Below, in pieces: positions 36,345 to 48,000 of a DNA stretch of 64,000 nt (its first letter is position 1; every line of letters begins with the position of its first letter). Position numbers and translations under genes: made by a program. This DNA comes from Escallonia rubra. Its lineage: Eukaryota; Streptophyta; Magnoliopsida; Escalloniales; Escalloniaceae. The stretch lies in the NCBI GenBank assembly GCA_033065855.1, contig JAVXUO010002077.1, positions 107,001 through 171,000 of the forward strand, given 5' to 3'. Under the pieces are notes generated by a model. The model ran no database searches. It worked only from the letters and a program-made list of their open reading frames with translations, and was not told the origin of the DNA.

Positions 36345-38080
36345 CTGCCATTCCTTTCCAACCAGAGCACACAAGTGGTAACAGCCAAAGCAAGTTTGTT
36401 TATTTTGGCTCCAAAGTTCTTCCCTCTAAACCTGTGTATGGGAAATAGTAGGAGTCGATGCCAGCTGAAACCTTATTAGGTATGCTGAGCCGATTATGGA
36501 CTAACTCACAAATGTCATGTGTAAAGAAACGGGTCATGAGCAAATGGTCATGGGACTCCTGAGCTTGCTTGCATAATAGGCAGGTATCATCAGTAATAAT
36601 GTTCCTTTGCTTCAATTTATCCTTAGTTTCAAGCATCTTCGACAAATCATCCAGCAGATAAAGGCACATGTGGGAGTATTCCACATTAATGGTAAACGTG
36701 TAAGATTTGGTTAGATTTCAAATGATTGGATCAGGTATCTCAGGATTAGGCTAAAGCAGATGGATGATGTCACAATATAAATGTCTCAGAGCCTCGGATC
36801 TAGGTGGAGGAGGCTGCCATTCCCATTAAAATTGTAACATTTTTATACGACTCACAACATCATAGATAGCTCGGTGGCTATATCTCTTAGAGTAGGGGAC
36901 CAGGATGTAGCCAATGATAAATCCATATCCATGTGAATTTGCAATATTCAGCTTTGTGATAAACATACGGTTGCGCTTTAGGTTGGAGCTTGATAAGTTT
37001 TTGCCAAGTCCACGAAGCTCAGTGGGAGGAGTAAAGGGCCATGAGTTCTAGTCTTTATTATATAACTATGACACCAGGCCACCCAGAGAGAATCTTTTTC
37101 ATGAGCTAGATTTCAGATATGATGGCATGTGGCTGCATTATTCTAGTCACTGGAACTTTTGAGTCCAAGGCCTCCTTCTGCTTTAGGGAGGCTGACATCC
37201 TCCTATGCCAATTGGCTTTAATACACTTCTCCTATTCTTTGGCAGATAAAAGATTTGATTTTAGCTCTGATATCTTTGATGACCTTTTTTGATGACACAA
37301 AAATGGAGCACCTGTACACCTGCATACCTAAATGGAACAGATGTTGCTAGTTACATTCTTCCTGCATAAGACAGATGTCTGCAAATCCAGCTCTGAATCC
37401 TTGCTAGAAATCTGTCAATGTGTGTCTTGTAGCCTCTAATCTCAAGCTTTGTAGAAATTAAAGAGACCCCTAGATGAGTCACAGGTAGGTCCCTTTAGGA
37501 ATATCAATAAGGTTAAAACTAGCACACTAATTTTGTCTTCAGTGACTGCAGTTACGAAGATTGAACTTTTTTGTAAGTTAGACTCTAGGCCAGAGTTGGC
37601 CAAAGTATTCCGTAGCATTCTTGATTAGATTCAAAGAAGAGGGGTCAGCAAAGGCTAATATGAAGAGGTCATCTGCGAAACTCACATGGTTAATGAATAA
37701 CTCCTTGCATTGGGGGTGATAAGTAAACTCCTGTCTCCTAGTATAATCCTCCAGCAAACATGAGAAAGCCTCCATAAGAATAAGAACAGATAAGGGGGAT
37801 AGGGTCTCCCACTCTAAGGCCTTCAGCTCTAGGAAAGAAGCCTTCGTAGCAGTCATTGAGACTGATAATGAATAAAGCAGTGGACACATTCCATCCCCCA
37901 TTGAATATACTGGAAAGGAAGATGCAGGACTTAAAGAACAAACTTCATAAATTCCCATCCTATAGAATTCATAGGCTTTCTGGATGTCTATCTTAATGGC
38001 ACACCTTGATTGATTTTCATTCCATGGTAATTCCTTACTAATTCTTGTCTCAAGAGAATGTTCTGGTACTTTCAAGATCT
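36345..38080 (-). pseudogene. L1-type LINE fragment: reverse transcriptase and zf-RVT
   Basis: The minus strand reads the RT palm start CAIKIDIQKAYE (about 37990), an RxGDP-like block and the catalytic FADD (37679-37668) in NHVSFADDLFILAFADPSSL. Farther along comes the zinc-binding zf-RVT segment, KDKLKQRNIITDDTCLLCKQ (about 36620-36565). Frameshifts and stops separate these blocks, and the endonuclease is missing, so it is a dead, 5'-truncated copy. Confidence 0.85.
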
Positions 38081-38423
38081 TTTTGGAATTCCAATCTAAA
38101 CTGCTGGTTTTTGACCAATCGCGTCATGAGCTCCCCTTCCCACTCAATTTCATCAAGTTTCCAAACGGCGGAGCTCTACCAGTTTGAAAACACTTCTATA
38201 CAATTCATCACACAATATAACATCATAATTTTCAAGATCTATCTCGTAGGCTCCTAGACAACGCAGTTATCGTGACTCCGGACACAAAGCTATTGTGCAT
38301 CTTAGGTCTCTAGATTAATGCCATCTGAGTTTCAAGTGTCATGTTTATCGGTACGTTGTAGATCAATCGTCCAAAACTTACATCTTAAATGCTCTACAAC
38401 AGATCACATTAAATATCATATAT

Positions 38424-39288
38424 GGCTGTGTTTGGCGCGGCGGGTAGGAGTTCCGGAGTGGATAAAAATAATCCTTTCTGGCGTTTGACCACATATTTGA
38501 AGGGTGAATAACTTATTGGATGGACTGGTTTTATCCCACTGGAGTGGATAGAATCTGTACCCCAGTGGCGTGTATTGTTTTTATCCAAGGCACTTGGATA
38601 AAAAAAAGTGATGGGCCAACAGAGAACAGGAGCACCACAGCACCCATCGCCATCGCAACAGCCGCCTCAACAGAACCTATTGGCACTACTGACATCCTTC
38701 GCCGACGTCTCTCTTCTCCTTCAGGGTGAGGGTGAAGGTGATTGGTGGTGCCATGGTGGTTTCATTGTGGTGTTCATCAGATTTGTGTGATGGAGGTTGG
38801 TGGCAATTGGTGGTAGAGGTCGGTGGAGATTGGTGATGGTTGCGAATCATGAGATGGAGATTGGTGGCGATTAGTGATGGGTGCGATTGGTGGTGGTTGC
38901 ATGATGTGGCGGTCTGTTAATGGTGTTGGTGGTGGGCGCGCTGATGTGGTGCTGTTTTGACGGTGTGTTGGTAGGTCAAGGATGGTGGTTGCTGCCGATG
39001 GTAAAAGCGTTGATGTGATGGTGTGCTGATGGTGTTGGTGGTTGCTGCCGGTGGTGAAGGTCGCTGATGTGGTGGTCTGTTGATGGTGTGGTGGTGGGTC
39101 GAGGATGGTGGTTGCTGCCAATGGTGAAAGAGGCAAGATAATCCTATTCAGCCTGTAATCTGGGGTTTGTCCAAATGCGGATTGGATTTATAGCTTATTC
39201 GTCCTTATCTGACATGATATGTTATCCTGCTATATCCGGCCTTATCCTCTTGTAACCGAATAAATAATCCTACGTGCCAAATGCTGCC
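38424..39288. mobile_element. Possible small DNA transposon with a GGT-rich core
   Basis: The left tip GGCTGTGTTTGGCGCG and the inverted right tip GGCAGCATTTGGCACG agree at 12 of 16 bases. TAT flanks both sides (38421-38423 and 39289-39291). The interior 38720-39130 is a degenerate GGTGGTNGTTG array. Termini are only moderately similar, so the call is tentative; PIF/Harbinger or a related group is possible. Confidence 0.45.
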
Positions 39289-39291
39289 TAT

Positions 39292-39586
39292 GCGTACATA
39301 TATCTGTGGTAGCCTATTCCCTCCCAGCGTTGGGATGGTCTTCTTTTCCCAACCCATTTGGGCCGTCCACCTTGGCCACATAGATGGCTCCAGAACTTTC
39401 TGTAAAACCAAAAGGCTTATCCGGTGCACTATGTAAATTGTCTGTTATAGCCTATTTACTTTCTTGAAATTTCTATGCCCGTCACTGGCTCATTTTGATA
39501 TCGTCGCCCAATGCGCGGCACATTGTCGGCTCATTTTGATATCCTCACCAGATGCTCCAGGTAATCTGGCACATTGTCACAGCTTC
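39292..39586. other. Spacer without recognisable gene
   Basis: No domain, repeat end or supported frame. GGCTCATTTTGATATC occurs twice (about 39487 and 39529). Confidence 0.4.
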
Positions 39587-39782
39587 CATAAAGAAAAATA
39601 AAAAACGTGTCTAAAGCTCTCTCAACGCAGATCTTACTTCACCAAGTACAAAAACCAAATATGAACTAAAAAGAGGCTTGAAAACATAAAGAAAAATAAA
39701 AAACGTGTCTAAAGCTCTCTCAACCCAGATCTTACTTCACCAAGTTCAAAAACCAAATATGAACTAAAAAGAGGCTTGAAAA
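39587..39782. repeat. 98-base tandem duplication
   Basis: Two nearly identical units starting CATAAAGAAAAATAAAAAAC (39587-39684 and 39685-39782) differ at only a couple of positions, so the duplication is recent. Confidence 0.9.
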
Positions 39783-39789
39783 CCCATTC

Positions 39790-41845
39790 TACAAAGATTA
39801 CAACCATTCAACATGAAAACTAAAAGTCTATCCAGCCACACTTTTTTTGTTCTTCTTGTTGTCCAAAGAATGTACACATAATGAATAAAACCCTGAAAGG
39901 CTACAACCATAAACTGAAACAAAAGGAAACCTCGCAAAATACTACTACAGCATATCTGCCACTGCCACGGCTAGGCGCCACCATCAACTATATCAATACC
40001 AGTCCGCCATGGAATATTCTGGTAGCATCTCACCGATATGCTACAGGGCTTCATCCTTGTTGAAAAGGGGCTCAGATTTGTAACAGATCTATGCTTAGTG
40101 AACTGTTGTGGTGGTGGACTGTTTTTCAGGCGATTGGTCAAACGTGGGGATGAGCTTTTAGGTTCATCCTTGATGGTGGTTGGGTTGAAGGTCGGTCTTT
40201 ATGGCGGTTGGTGAACGGTGAGTTGTGGGGGGATTGATGAGCGTAAGGAGTTACATTGTCTGGTGGGCTTTGGGGCGATCCATGGTGGCAGGGGTTACCT
40301 TGGTGATGGTTGTGGTGGTGGCCATTGTGGCAAATTGGTAGGGATAGTGTAGGGTTGGCGGGGGAGGCGGCGAGGGTGGAGGTAGAGAGAGAGAGAGAGG
40401 GAAATAATGTGTATTTTGGTCATTCAGCTACTGTGCCAGATTAAGTGGCCCACTGACTTCAATTTTTCAAAAACCGCATTTTTGACCTTCCACGTGGCTG
40501 TGATTGACAGCCATGGATGGATTCGGAAAATGGGAGCGATCGCAGTGCTGCTTGAGGATGGACTCCCTACATCTCTGTGTATCTATATACATCATAATAG
40601 ATTCATTTCTTAAGTCATGCATCATATACGGTACTTTGAGTCAAACCACGACCCTCTGGTGCTGTGTACTTAGGCATGCCGACAATGATAGACACTGAGG
40701 CTCAACATATTTTCTTGTTTCATGTTGCATTTTAATTATGCAAATGCATAAATAGTGAGACCTATGGGGTGTGGGGGGGAGAAGGTGCCTAACACTTATA
40801 CGATCCAGAACTAAGCCCCGACTTTGGATTTTTTCTTCTTTTAAATTTCCATAATAGGGTTCCTTAATATTTTTCCTTATTAAACAATAAGATGATGACT
40901 CTCATCCATCCAAAAAAGCAGTCATTACGCTTACAATACGAGTTGGCCTAGGACAATTAAGAGGACTTACCTTATTTATTGCAATCTGATAGGATGCTAT
41001 CAGTCGTCTTTGCCTTTTAAATGTGTTGCTTGTTGTCTATAATTGACACGCGCTTATGTCCAACCTAACCTCAATCAGTGTTGTACGCACTGTATTCCGC
41101 GTCTTCGCTATGTCGGACTATAAAGCGTACAATACCAGCATTCGTGGCCTAGTACTCCTTGATTCTTATCAAGGATGTATACCAAATGATTCTGTCTATA
41201 GTACTGCTTTGCCTTATATGTCTTGAAGAAAATGCCGCACGTATGTAACCTCTGTCCTACCCTCTACACATCCATAAATCTAAAAATGAAAAATTGTTGA
41301 TGGGAAGTGTTGGACCGAGGCTACATCCACATTACCAAAGGATGCATGCTAAAGATCAGAGACATAGTTTTGGCACATGTTTAGTAGCCTTTGTGTCTAA
41401 AGTCACGTAAGTCGTCTAACTCGTACTTGATTTTCTCCAGAAAATGTAGGAATTACGATTGTATGATGATGTGTAGAAGTGTTTTCAAAATGGCAGACCT
41501 TTGCTGTCTGAAAACTTGATGAAAATGAGGGGCAGGTGATGCTCATTATATAGCTCTCGGTGCGATGCAATTGTTGAAAACTAGCAGACGAGATCGGAGT
41601 TTGAGAAAGTTCTTGAAAGTGCCATCTGGTTCATATGGGACCCCTAGCAGCCTTTGACTTTGATGAGAAATAAAACGAAACGATAAAATGAAAGAAAAGA
41701 CCCGGGATTCCTTAGGCATCTCCTTAGAAAAGGAAAAGATACAGTGCGAATCGAGTCCTTGGAGGCTAAGTTAAGTCCGGTTCGTTGAACTTGGGCATTT
41801 CAGAATACGGTTGCTAAAGGGGGACAAAACGAAGATTCATGCCGA
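39790..41845. other. Spacer without recognisable gene
   Basis: GGT- and GTGG-rich sequence around 40100-40400, ending in a GAGA tract (40385-40399), then AT-rich DNA. The frames are short and without family resemblance. Confidence 0.45.
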
Positions 41846-41850
41846 TCAGG

Positions 41851-42268
41851 TGGTGATGAGCAGCAGTAACCCGGGAATTTGACCAATTGGGAATCTGGAA
41901 AAAAAAATGCCACTGAGGTGTCTGCAAGGATCAACCAACAAAAGTTTGGCAATAGCCGTTGGCTAAAGTCAACTGCACCTTCTTCAACAAAAAATATTCC
42001 ATTGCTGAGATATCCACCATCTCATGTCCACAACTTTCACCACCCTCAAGTACTGACCATTATTTGGTGATGCACAGCAGTAACCCCTGAATTTGACCAA
42101 TTAGAATCTGGAAAAAAATGCAAATGAGGTGTCTGCACGGATCAACCAACAAAAGTTTGGCGATTGGCTAAAGTCAACTGCACCTTCTTCAACAAACATA
42201 TACCATTTTTGAAATATCCACCATCTAATGCCCCCAAGTTTCACCACCCTCGGTTATGGACCATTATT
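41851..42268. repeat. Tandem duplication of about 210 bases
   Basis: Copies 41851-42064 and 42065-42268 share blocks such as GATCAACCAACAAAAGTTTGG and CAACTGCACCTTCTTCAACA, with small indels between them. Confidence 0.88.
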
Positions 42269-42269
42269 G

Positions 42270-45055
42270 GAACCCACTCAATTTTCGTCACCATATTTAT
42301 CCAGCGACCGGCGCCTGATACATATTAAATCTGCTTAAATTAACTAGGCATTGGCCTCAAACTAGTTGGTGTCAGTTCTGTGAACACTTGGCAATCAAGC
42401 CCTTGTCTGACCCACCTCTTCTCTCCGGAGCAGCTTAGTAAGTCCAATGGATGGTATAGGAGAGGCGAGTATGTCCTCGAACTCGTAGAATGGAGTACTA
42501 TTGCAATTGAAATTATACTATTGTTCTTCGCTGGAACATGAAAACATGAACAGCTCAAAAGGAAAAGGTTTAAAGTAAACAAACTTAATAAAGAAGTGAG
42601 AGTTAGACATTCAACACCAACTCAGATTCACCTAATGTATGCACCATATGGTAACGGATTGATTGCTGAGTAGGGCGGTTTGAGAATACTCCCTCCCAGG
42701 AAAAGGAGAAAAGAAAGGGATATCTTAACAATGTTGATTGGAGTGAAAAAGAACCCCAAAGGGAGGTTTGTTGATTCTAACTAGGTAAGTTTTGTGTCTC
42801 TGTGGTGATGTCGATGGATGGCTATAAGCTCTGTGGTGATGTCGATGGATGGCTATAAGCTCGACCTCACTTACGAGTATGCAAATAATTGTATTCTTCT
42901 ATAACATTTTTTTCTGCCACTTCTTTTATGAGAAGAGTAATGGTCCCAAGTGTTATTGAAAAGCTGTGATTCGTAAAGAGAATTTATATTTTTTGAAGCA
43001 CTGTGTTTGAGTCTTACAACGGTTTGGTACATAATCTTGGTTTGAGTGCGTACTTAGATTTCAAGCACCATCTATTGTCTTCTTTAAACTGGAAGATATC
43101 GATACAATTTGGTGTACAAACTTAACAAAATCAAAATATTCTCCTTTGCAACTGAGGTATATCATCTGTGGCTTTGTAGGTTCCTTCCGTTGCAAAGTGT
43201 TGCTTTCAGTGTCACAAAAGATTATGAGGATTTACAACTCCCACCCTTCAAAGTTTGGTTTGTAACATTACACTTGTTGCCCATTTCTCTGTCCATGTCT
43301 GAGAAGTGCCATCTTACCTTCTTGTATTTCATTTTTGGCACTATAATATGAGTAATTACCAAAAGTATTATGTAATTTCTGTTTCTGGGCATCCTTCAAA
43401 TCTACTGACCCATAACCAGCAGCAGGTCATGTTTAGCTCATCAGTTATTAATTGGATATATATGTAGATTGTCTAATTTAGACCTAGCCTTAGTTACAGG
43501 ATTCTCCAATTTTAGTGACTCTCCAGCACTGGAACCTAGCTCCCGCTACTGCTCCCACCCTAAAACACACTACACCAGTGACGCTTCCCACACGGTCTCC
43601 GCTCCCACACGTGCTCTGTGCAATTAAGTACCTAGCTAGCATTCTTTTAGTGCATCTCTTTGGGATTGCATTCAAAGATGGCTTTTTATTCTAGTCTCCA
43701 CGGTTTATATATGCTCCTGTCAAACTAAATTCCTTCCATTGTGTCAACCTGTTCTATTTGCTCTCGTGATAAATGTGTTCCAGGTGAAGGCTTTGTTCAT
43801 TCTAGGGTTCTAGGGCTCAAAGCAAAAACCCCAGAGCTTGTGAGCTAACATCCGAAAACTAGTTTCCCAGTAGATCCTCACCAAAAATACAACTGAGATC
43901 ACGTAATTACAGGAGGACAGAGCCTATGAAACCTAGCATTAAGTTAGCATTTAGAAGTTGTTGGATATTTTTTGTGGCATCTTTACCTAAGTTTTTAAAA
44001 AACTTGACTGCACTTTATTTTTATAACAATTACCTTCTTGTTCATTGTTTATACCGTAGTAGGATTTTCATTCAACTATTTTTACCTTTTGAACTTGCAG
44101 GTTGTAGGAGCTGGTATTCAGCCAAAGGATGCTTAAAGTAGTAGGATTTGAAGAGTAGGTTGCATAGTTTTCTTTCCCTTGTTTATTCTTGTCCTGAAGT
44201 CTCTCGAGAGGAACGTTTTACATTAGCAACTGTTCAGAAAAGGAAAGAACTCAAATTTTCTGTCAAAAGATTTTACTTTGACTTTATCTTTTGCAGCTTG
44301 AGTCACTGTGTGATTTTCACTTATATTTTATGTTTCCTACCGAGTATTTTTTGTTTGGGGTTTCGCGGTAAAAAATTTAATTCATGTTAGAAACTTGTCT
44401 GCCTGTCTTTATGAATGTATCGATCTAGATTTTGATTTCTTGTGACCAAAGCACAAAATATGAAGGGCAGGTAAAATCATGTGTCAGCTGAGAGCAGTTC
44501 AGTTGGTCGTGGTTCTGCATTTTTTTCTTACATGCATTTTATCCAGGAATTTTTCAATGTTAATTCTGCACTTTCACCTGGTAATTTTACAAAGTTCATT
44601 CTCGATCCGAAGTTCTGGGAAGGTAGTAGAAAAGTGGACAATGGTTTGGTACGCGTACACATTTGACATGGCTAATGAAAGATTGAAATCCCTATGGTAG
44701 ACTAAAGCTGCACACAACGAGTAAAGATCATATTATGCATGAGTGCCCTACCATTGGAGGTGGTGCCTCCAATGTAATAATTGATTCTCTTAGTTTGTAC
44801 TGGGCTTGTGGTATTCGTGTCTTCGATTGGGATATAAATTTTGTTAACAAAAAATTGGACCCCAAAAAAATTAATAAATAAAGCCAAGAGAGCAAAGATT
44901 CAATGACCATAGATTGTCAGTCTTATGGAAGTAGAACTTCAGCATCACAGTGTTCATACTCATCATGCCACTATAAATTGGTTGCTACATCAAACAGTAG
45001 ATCATCCTAGGAAGTGCTTCCACGGATATTATTAGATTAAATCAGATCTGATGGT
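42270..45055. other. Region between tandem repeat and NDUFA2 3' end; scattered exon-like stretches
   Basis: A 31-base duplication lies at 42798-42859. Exon-like pieces on the plus strand occur at about 43180 (FLPLQSVAFSVTKDYEDLQL after TTTGTAG), 44101 (VVGAGIQPKDA then stop, after TTGCAG) and 44470-44666 (HFIQEFFNVNSALSPGNFTK). They do not join into a protein I recognise. They may be the decayed end of a plus-strand gene or chance frames. The last 200 bases may include the NDUFA2 3' UTR. Confidence 0.3.
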
Positions 45056-45060
45056 AGCTG

Positions 45061-48000
45061 TCAAGCTTTGAGGGCCGCGCCGACCTTAACGAGCTCTTCA
45101 AGCGCCTTTGAGATCTGTGCCTCAGACATCCCCTCCAAACGAACACCCCTTTCGAGACCCCGATCTGTTCACAAACAAGAGAGCTATAGAAATGAAAAGA
45201 ATGTACATTTGCGAGCTAAACAACCAAATAGATGAGATATATCATACTGTTGGGTGAACCGTGTTGTACGTTTTTGGAGCAAATTCTACTCAAAATAGTG
45301 CTTTCAATAACTTTGACCAGTGCCGTGACTATCAAACTTCGTCTCTGTTGCCGGTATAAGAGCTACAAGGATAGGTTTCATATGATGCTTATGGAGTAAT
45401 ACGGTGCTCACTCCACTATGGACAGTCGCCGTCGTGGTTTTGGCTATGGCAGAAGAAAGACAAGTCGTTGATGGTGGCAATTGGCGAGAAGGTAGCGGAG
45501 ATTTTGTTTTGCAACAGATGGTGGTTTGTATGTCAGCTGTCAGGACCCAAACACTGAACTGTGTAAACCATTGTTTTCTCTATTTGTCGCTTGCAAAAAC
45601 GAACTGTCAACATATTAAAGCACAAAAACAGACTTCTCTTTTGTGTTACTGGTTGTCCTTTCCCTCAAACTGAACGGAAGCAGCAAGAAAGCCAGACATT
45701 CAGCAGTGAATATTGATAACACAGCCGTTTGACGCTCCTAAGAAGCTTATATAGAGGGGGAGGGGAGGGAACCAAAAAAAGGTTTTCTACTACCCATTTC
45801 AGGTCGTAACGAACGATAGAAATCTGCAAATATCACTATGTCGCATATTCTCATCTTGCAAACACCATATTGACAGTCCAGCAGCTTTACTTTTAGCACC
45901 AGTAAAGCTTTCCTAATCTGCTGATCCAGGCATATGGTCTAAACAAGTCATGGTAAATGTCAATTTGAATGCTTTTTCTCCTCTTCATCAAGCAGTCTTA
46001 CTTTTTTGCATACGTGTTATTGGTTTCCGAAAACTGATAAGAGGCTGGTCCTACGTTGGACCATGACAAAATGAACACTAGAAAAGCTTCATGGAGCTTA
46101 TGCAAGCAGTCGCTAATCAGACATACCACTACCCCAATTGCTGCAAGCCCATGGAAGCCCTTAAATTAAATCACCACAACTAGCGAACACAAGAGAGGAA
46201 CATCTCAATCTCCATATCATCATTACATTTGCAGCTTAATTGGCACCTTGATCTTCATCTCTAACAGAACCTAAATTACTACGGTGTAGACGACCACCAA
46301 GCCCGGTGGCTAGTGGTTTTGCCTTGACAGAAGACCAACAGTGAGAAGTAGGTCAGGACAAGGATTTTCTTTTTGCTATGGCACTTGGCACCAGTGGCTT
46401 GTGCATCTACTGCCAGAGCCCTGATCTCAGTCAACCCATGTACATAGCATGCTCCGGATAACCATTTTTCTTTGCTGTTATTTCACTTTGTACTAGGATC
46501 TCTTCCTAACAATTTATATTCAAATGTCACAAGACAAGTCCTTTATTCAGTTTCTGATTTTCTTTTTCCCTAAAGAAGAGAGGAAACAGAGAAAGGGAAA
46601 TGCTATCAGATGCCATGATAGCAAAGATGCCATTAAAGCTAGAGCATATTCTTGGAAATAGAAGAAAAAGAGAAAAACTCGTGCGCTTCTGTTGTCCAAG
46701 CTTAAATCAATCAAGAGTGTTCTTAAAATGCTTAATCTTGAACTCTATAAGTTTTATCTAAGCTTTAAACTCGATGGTCGAGTTCTTTCAGGATGGGGGG
46801 AATTGATGGAGCAGATTTTCTAAGTAAGGCTATTTTGGTCGCAATAGCATACTTAGGGCAGATTAGATGTCCCGAAGTCCTTTTATTATTGGGTTTAGTC
46901 TTAAGTGGTTGCTATATTTCAGTGTCCTTTTATTATTAGGTCGTATGTTAAGTTTTAGTAATCTAGAAGGTTCTAGAATATCAGAATCATTTACTTAGTA
47001 GGAAAGGTCTCTTTTGTTCTCCCTAAAAAAATGACTAAATGAGCATTGTAGAACCTATTAAGGAGAGTTGATGAATACAGCTTTCAGAAGCAGACTAGCT
47101 TGATACCCGTGCGTTGCAACGGGTCATTATGTGCTTACAACCATAAAGAATTTCACTATTCGAGAATATTAGGTCAAATTGTGGGAAAAAGAGAAACCTA
47201 CCGACCTTGAAAAGAAAGGGTATTTGGCCTTTAGTAGTCACTATATTCCGGAGTACTTTTGTTGTTCTTTTGTCATTAAACGCCAGATTAGATGTTTCTA
47301 AGTTCTTTTGTTGTTAGTTTTAGTCTTTAGTAGTCACTATATTCCAGAGTACTTTTGTTATTAGGTTTTATGTATAGTTTAGTAGTCTAGAAGGTTCTAG
47401 AATATAGGAAACCTTTACTTAGAAGGAAAGGTCTCTTTTGCTTTCACTATATAAATAAGATTGTAGGAACTACTAACGAGAGTTCATGAATAGAATTTTC
47501 AGAAGAGAATTTGCTTTCCCTTTTCAATGGTGAGACTCCATGGTTCTCTTTTAGGTGACTCTTAGAAGGCCTCAGTGAGACTATAAGGTTTACCCCCTTA
47601 TTTTTTTCTTTTCTACTTTTGTTTCTTATTCGGAAGTACAAAAAAAAGACTGTTTACAGATACCGTTCACAGAACCCTGAACAGCCCCAAATCAGCTAAT
47701 TAACCCCTCTTTGTTGTTCCTAAACCCTAACCCTAGCTTCTCAATTCAAAATCCTAGTAACCTAAGCCCTAGCCCACCATCCTTGATTGTAGAATAGCCT
47801 TAAGTACCCCTTAGTAAGGTCCGTCCTACATCATGCCAAAAGCAAATATTAGTGAATCTTTACACCAACGCCCTTTGAGGCCTTTCAAAGAGCTTATTAA
47901 GAGCTAAGTGGACATGGACACCGCGTCCGACACCGACACTGACGAGGACACCGCACTCTGCAATTTCTAAAATGACAAATTTTGGATACCGCTGGACACC

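Noticed and set aside
39587-39782. Direct repeats considered as a CRISPR-like or LTR pair
   Set aside because: The two units are immediately adjacent with no spacer, so a simple tandem duplication explains them.
45061-45164. This segment considered as an isolated, orphan fragment of NDUFA2
   Set aside because: The phase and residues join exactly to exon 2 at 56276, so a single gene with a long intron is the better explanation unless transcripts say otherwise.
47440-47461. A Helitron-like 5' end (CTTTCACTATATAAATAAGA then T) that would make a 366-base Helitron from 47095
   Set aside because: The matching part belongs to direct-repeat copy 2 and has its counterpart in copy 1, so it is explained by the duplication and by a TATA box.
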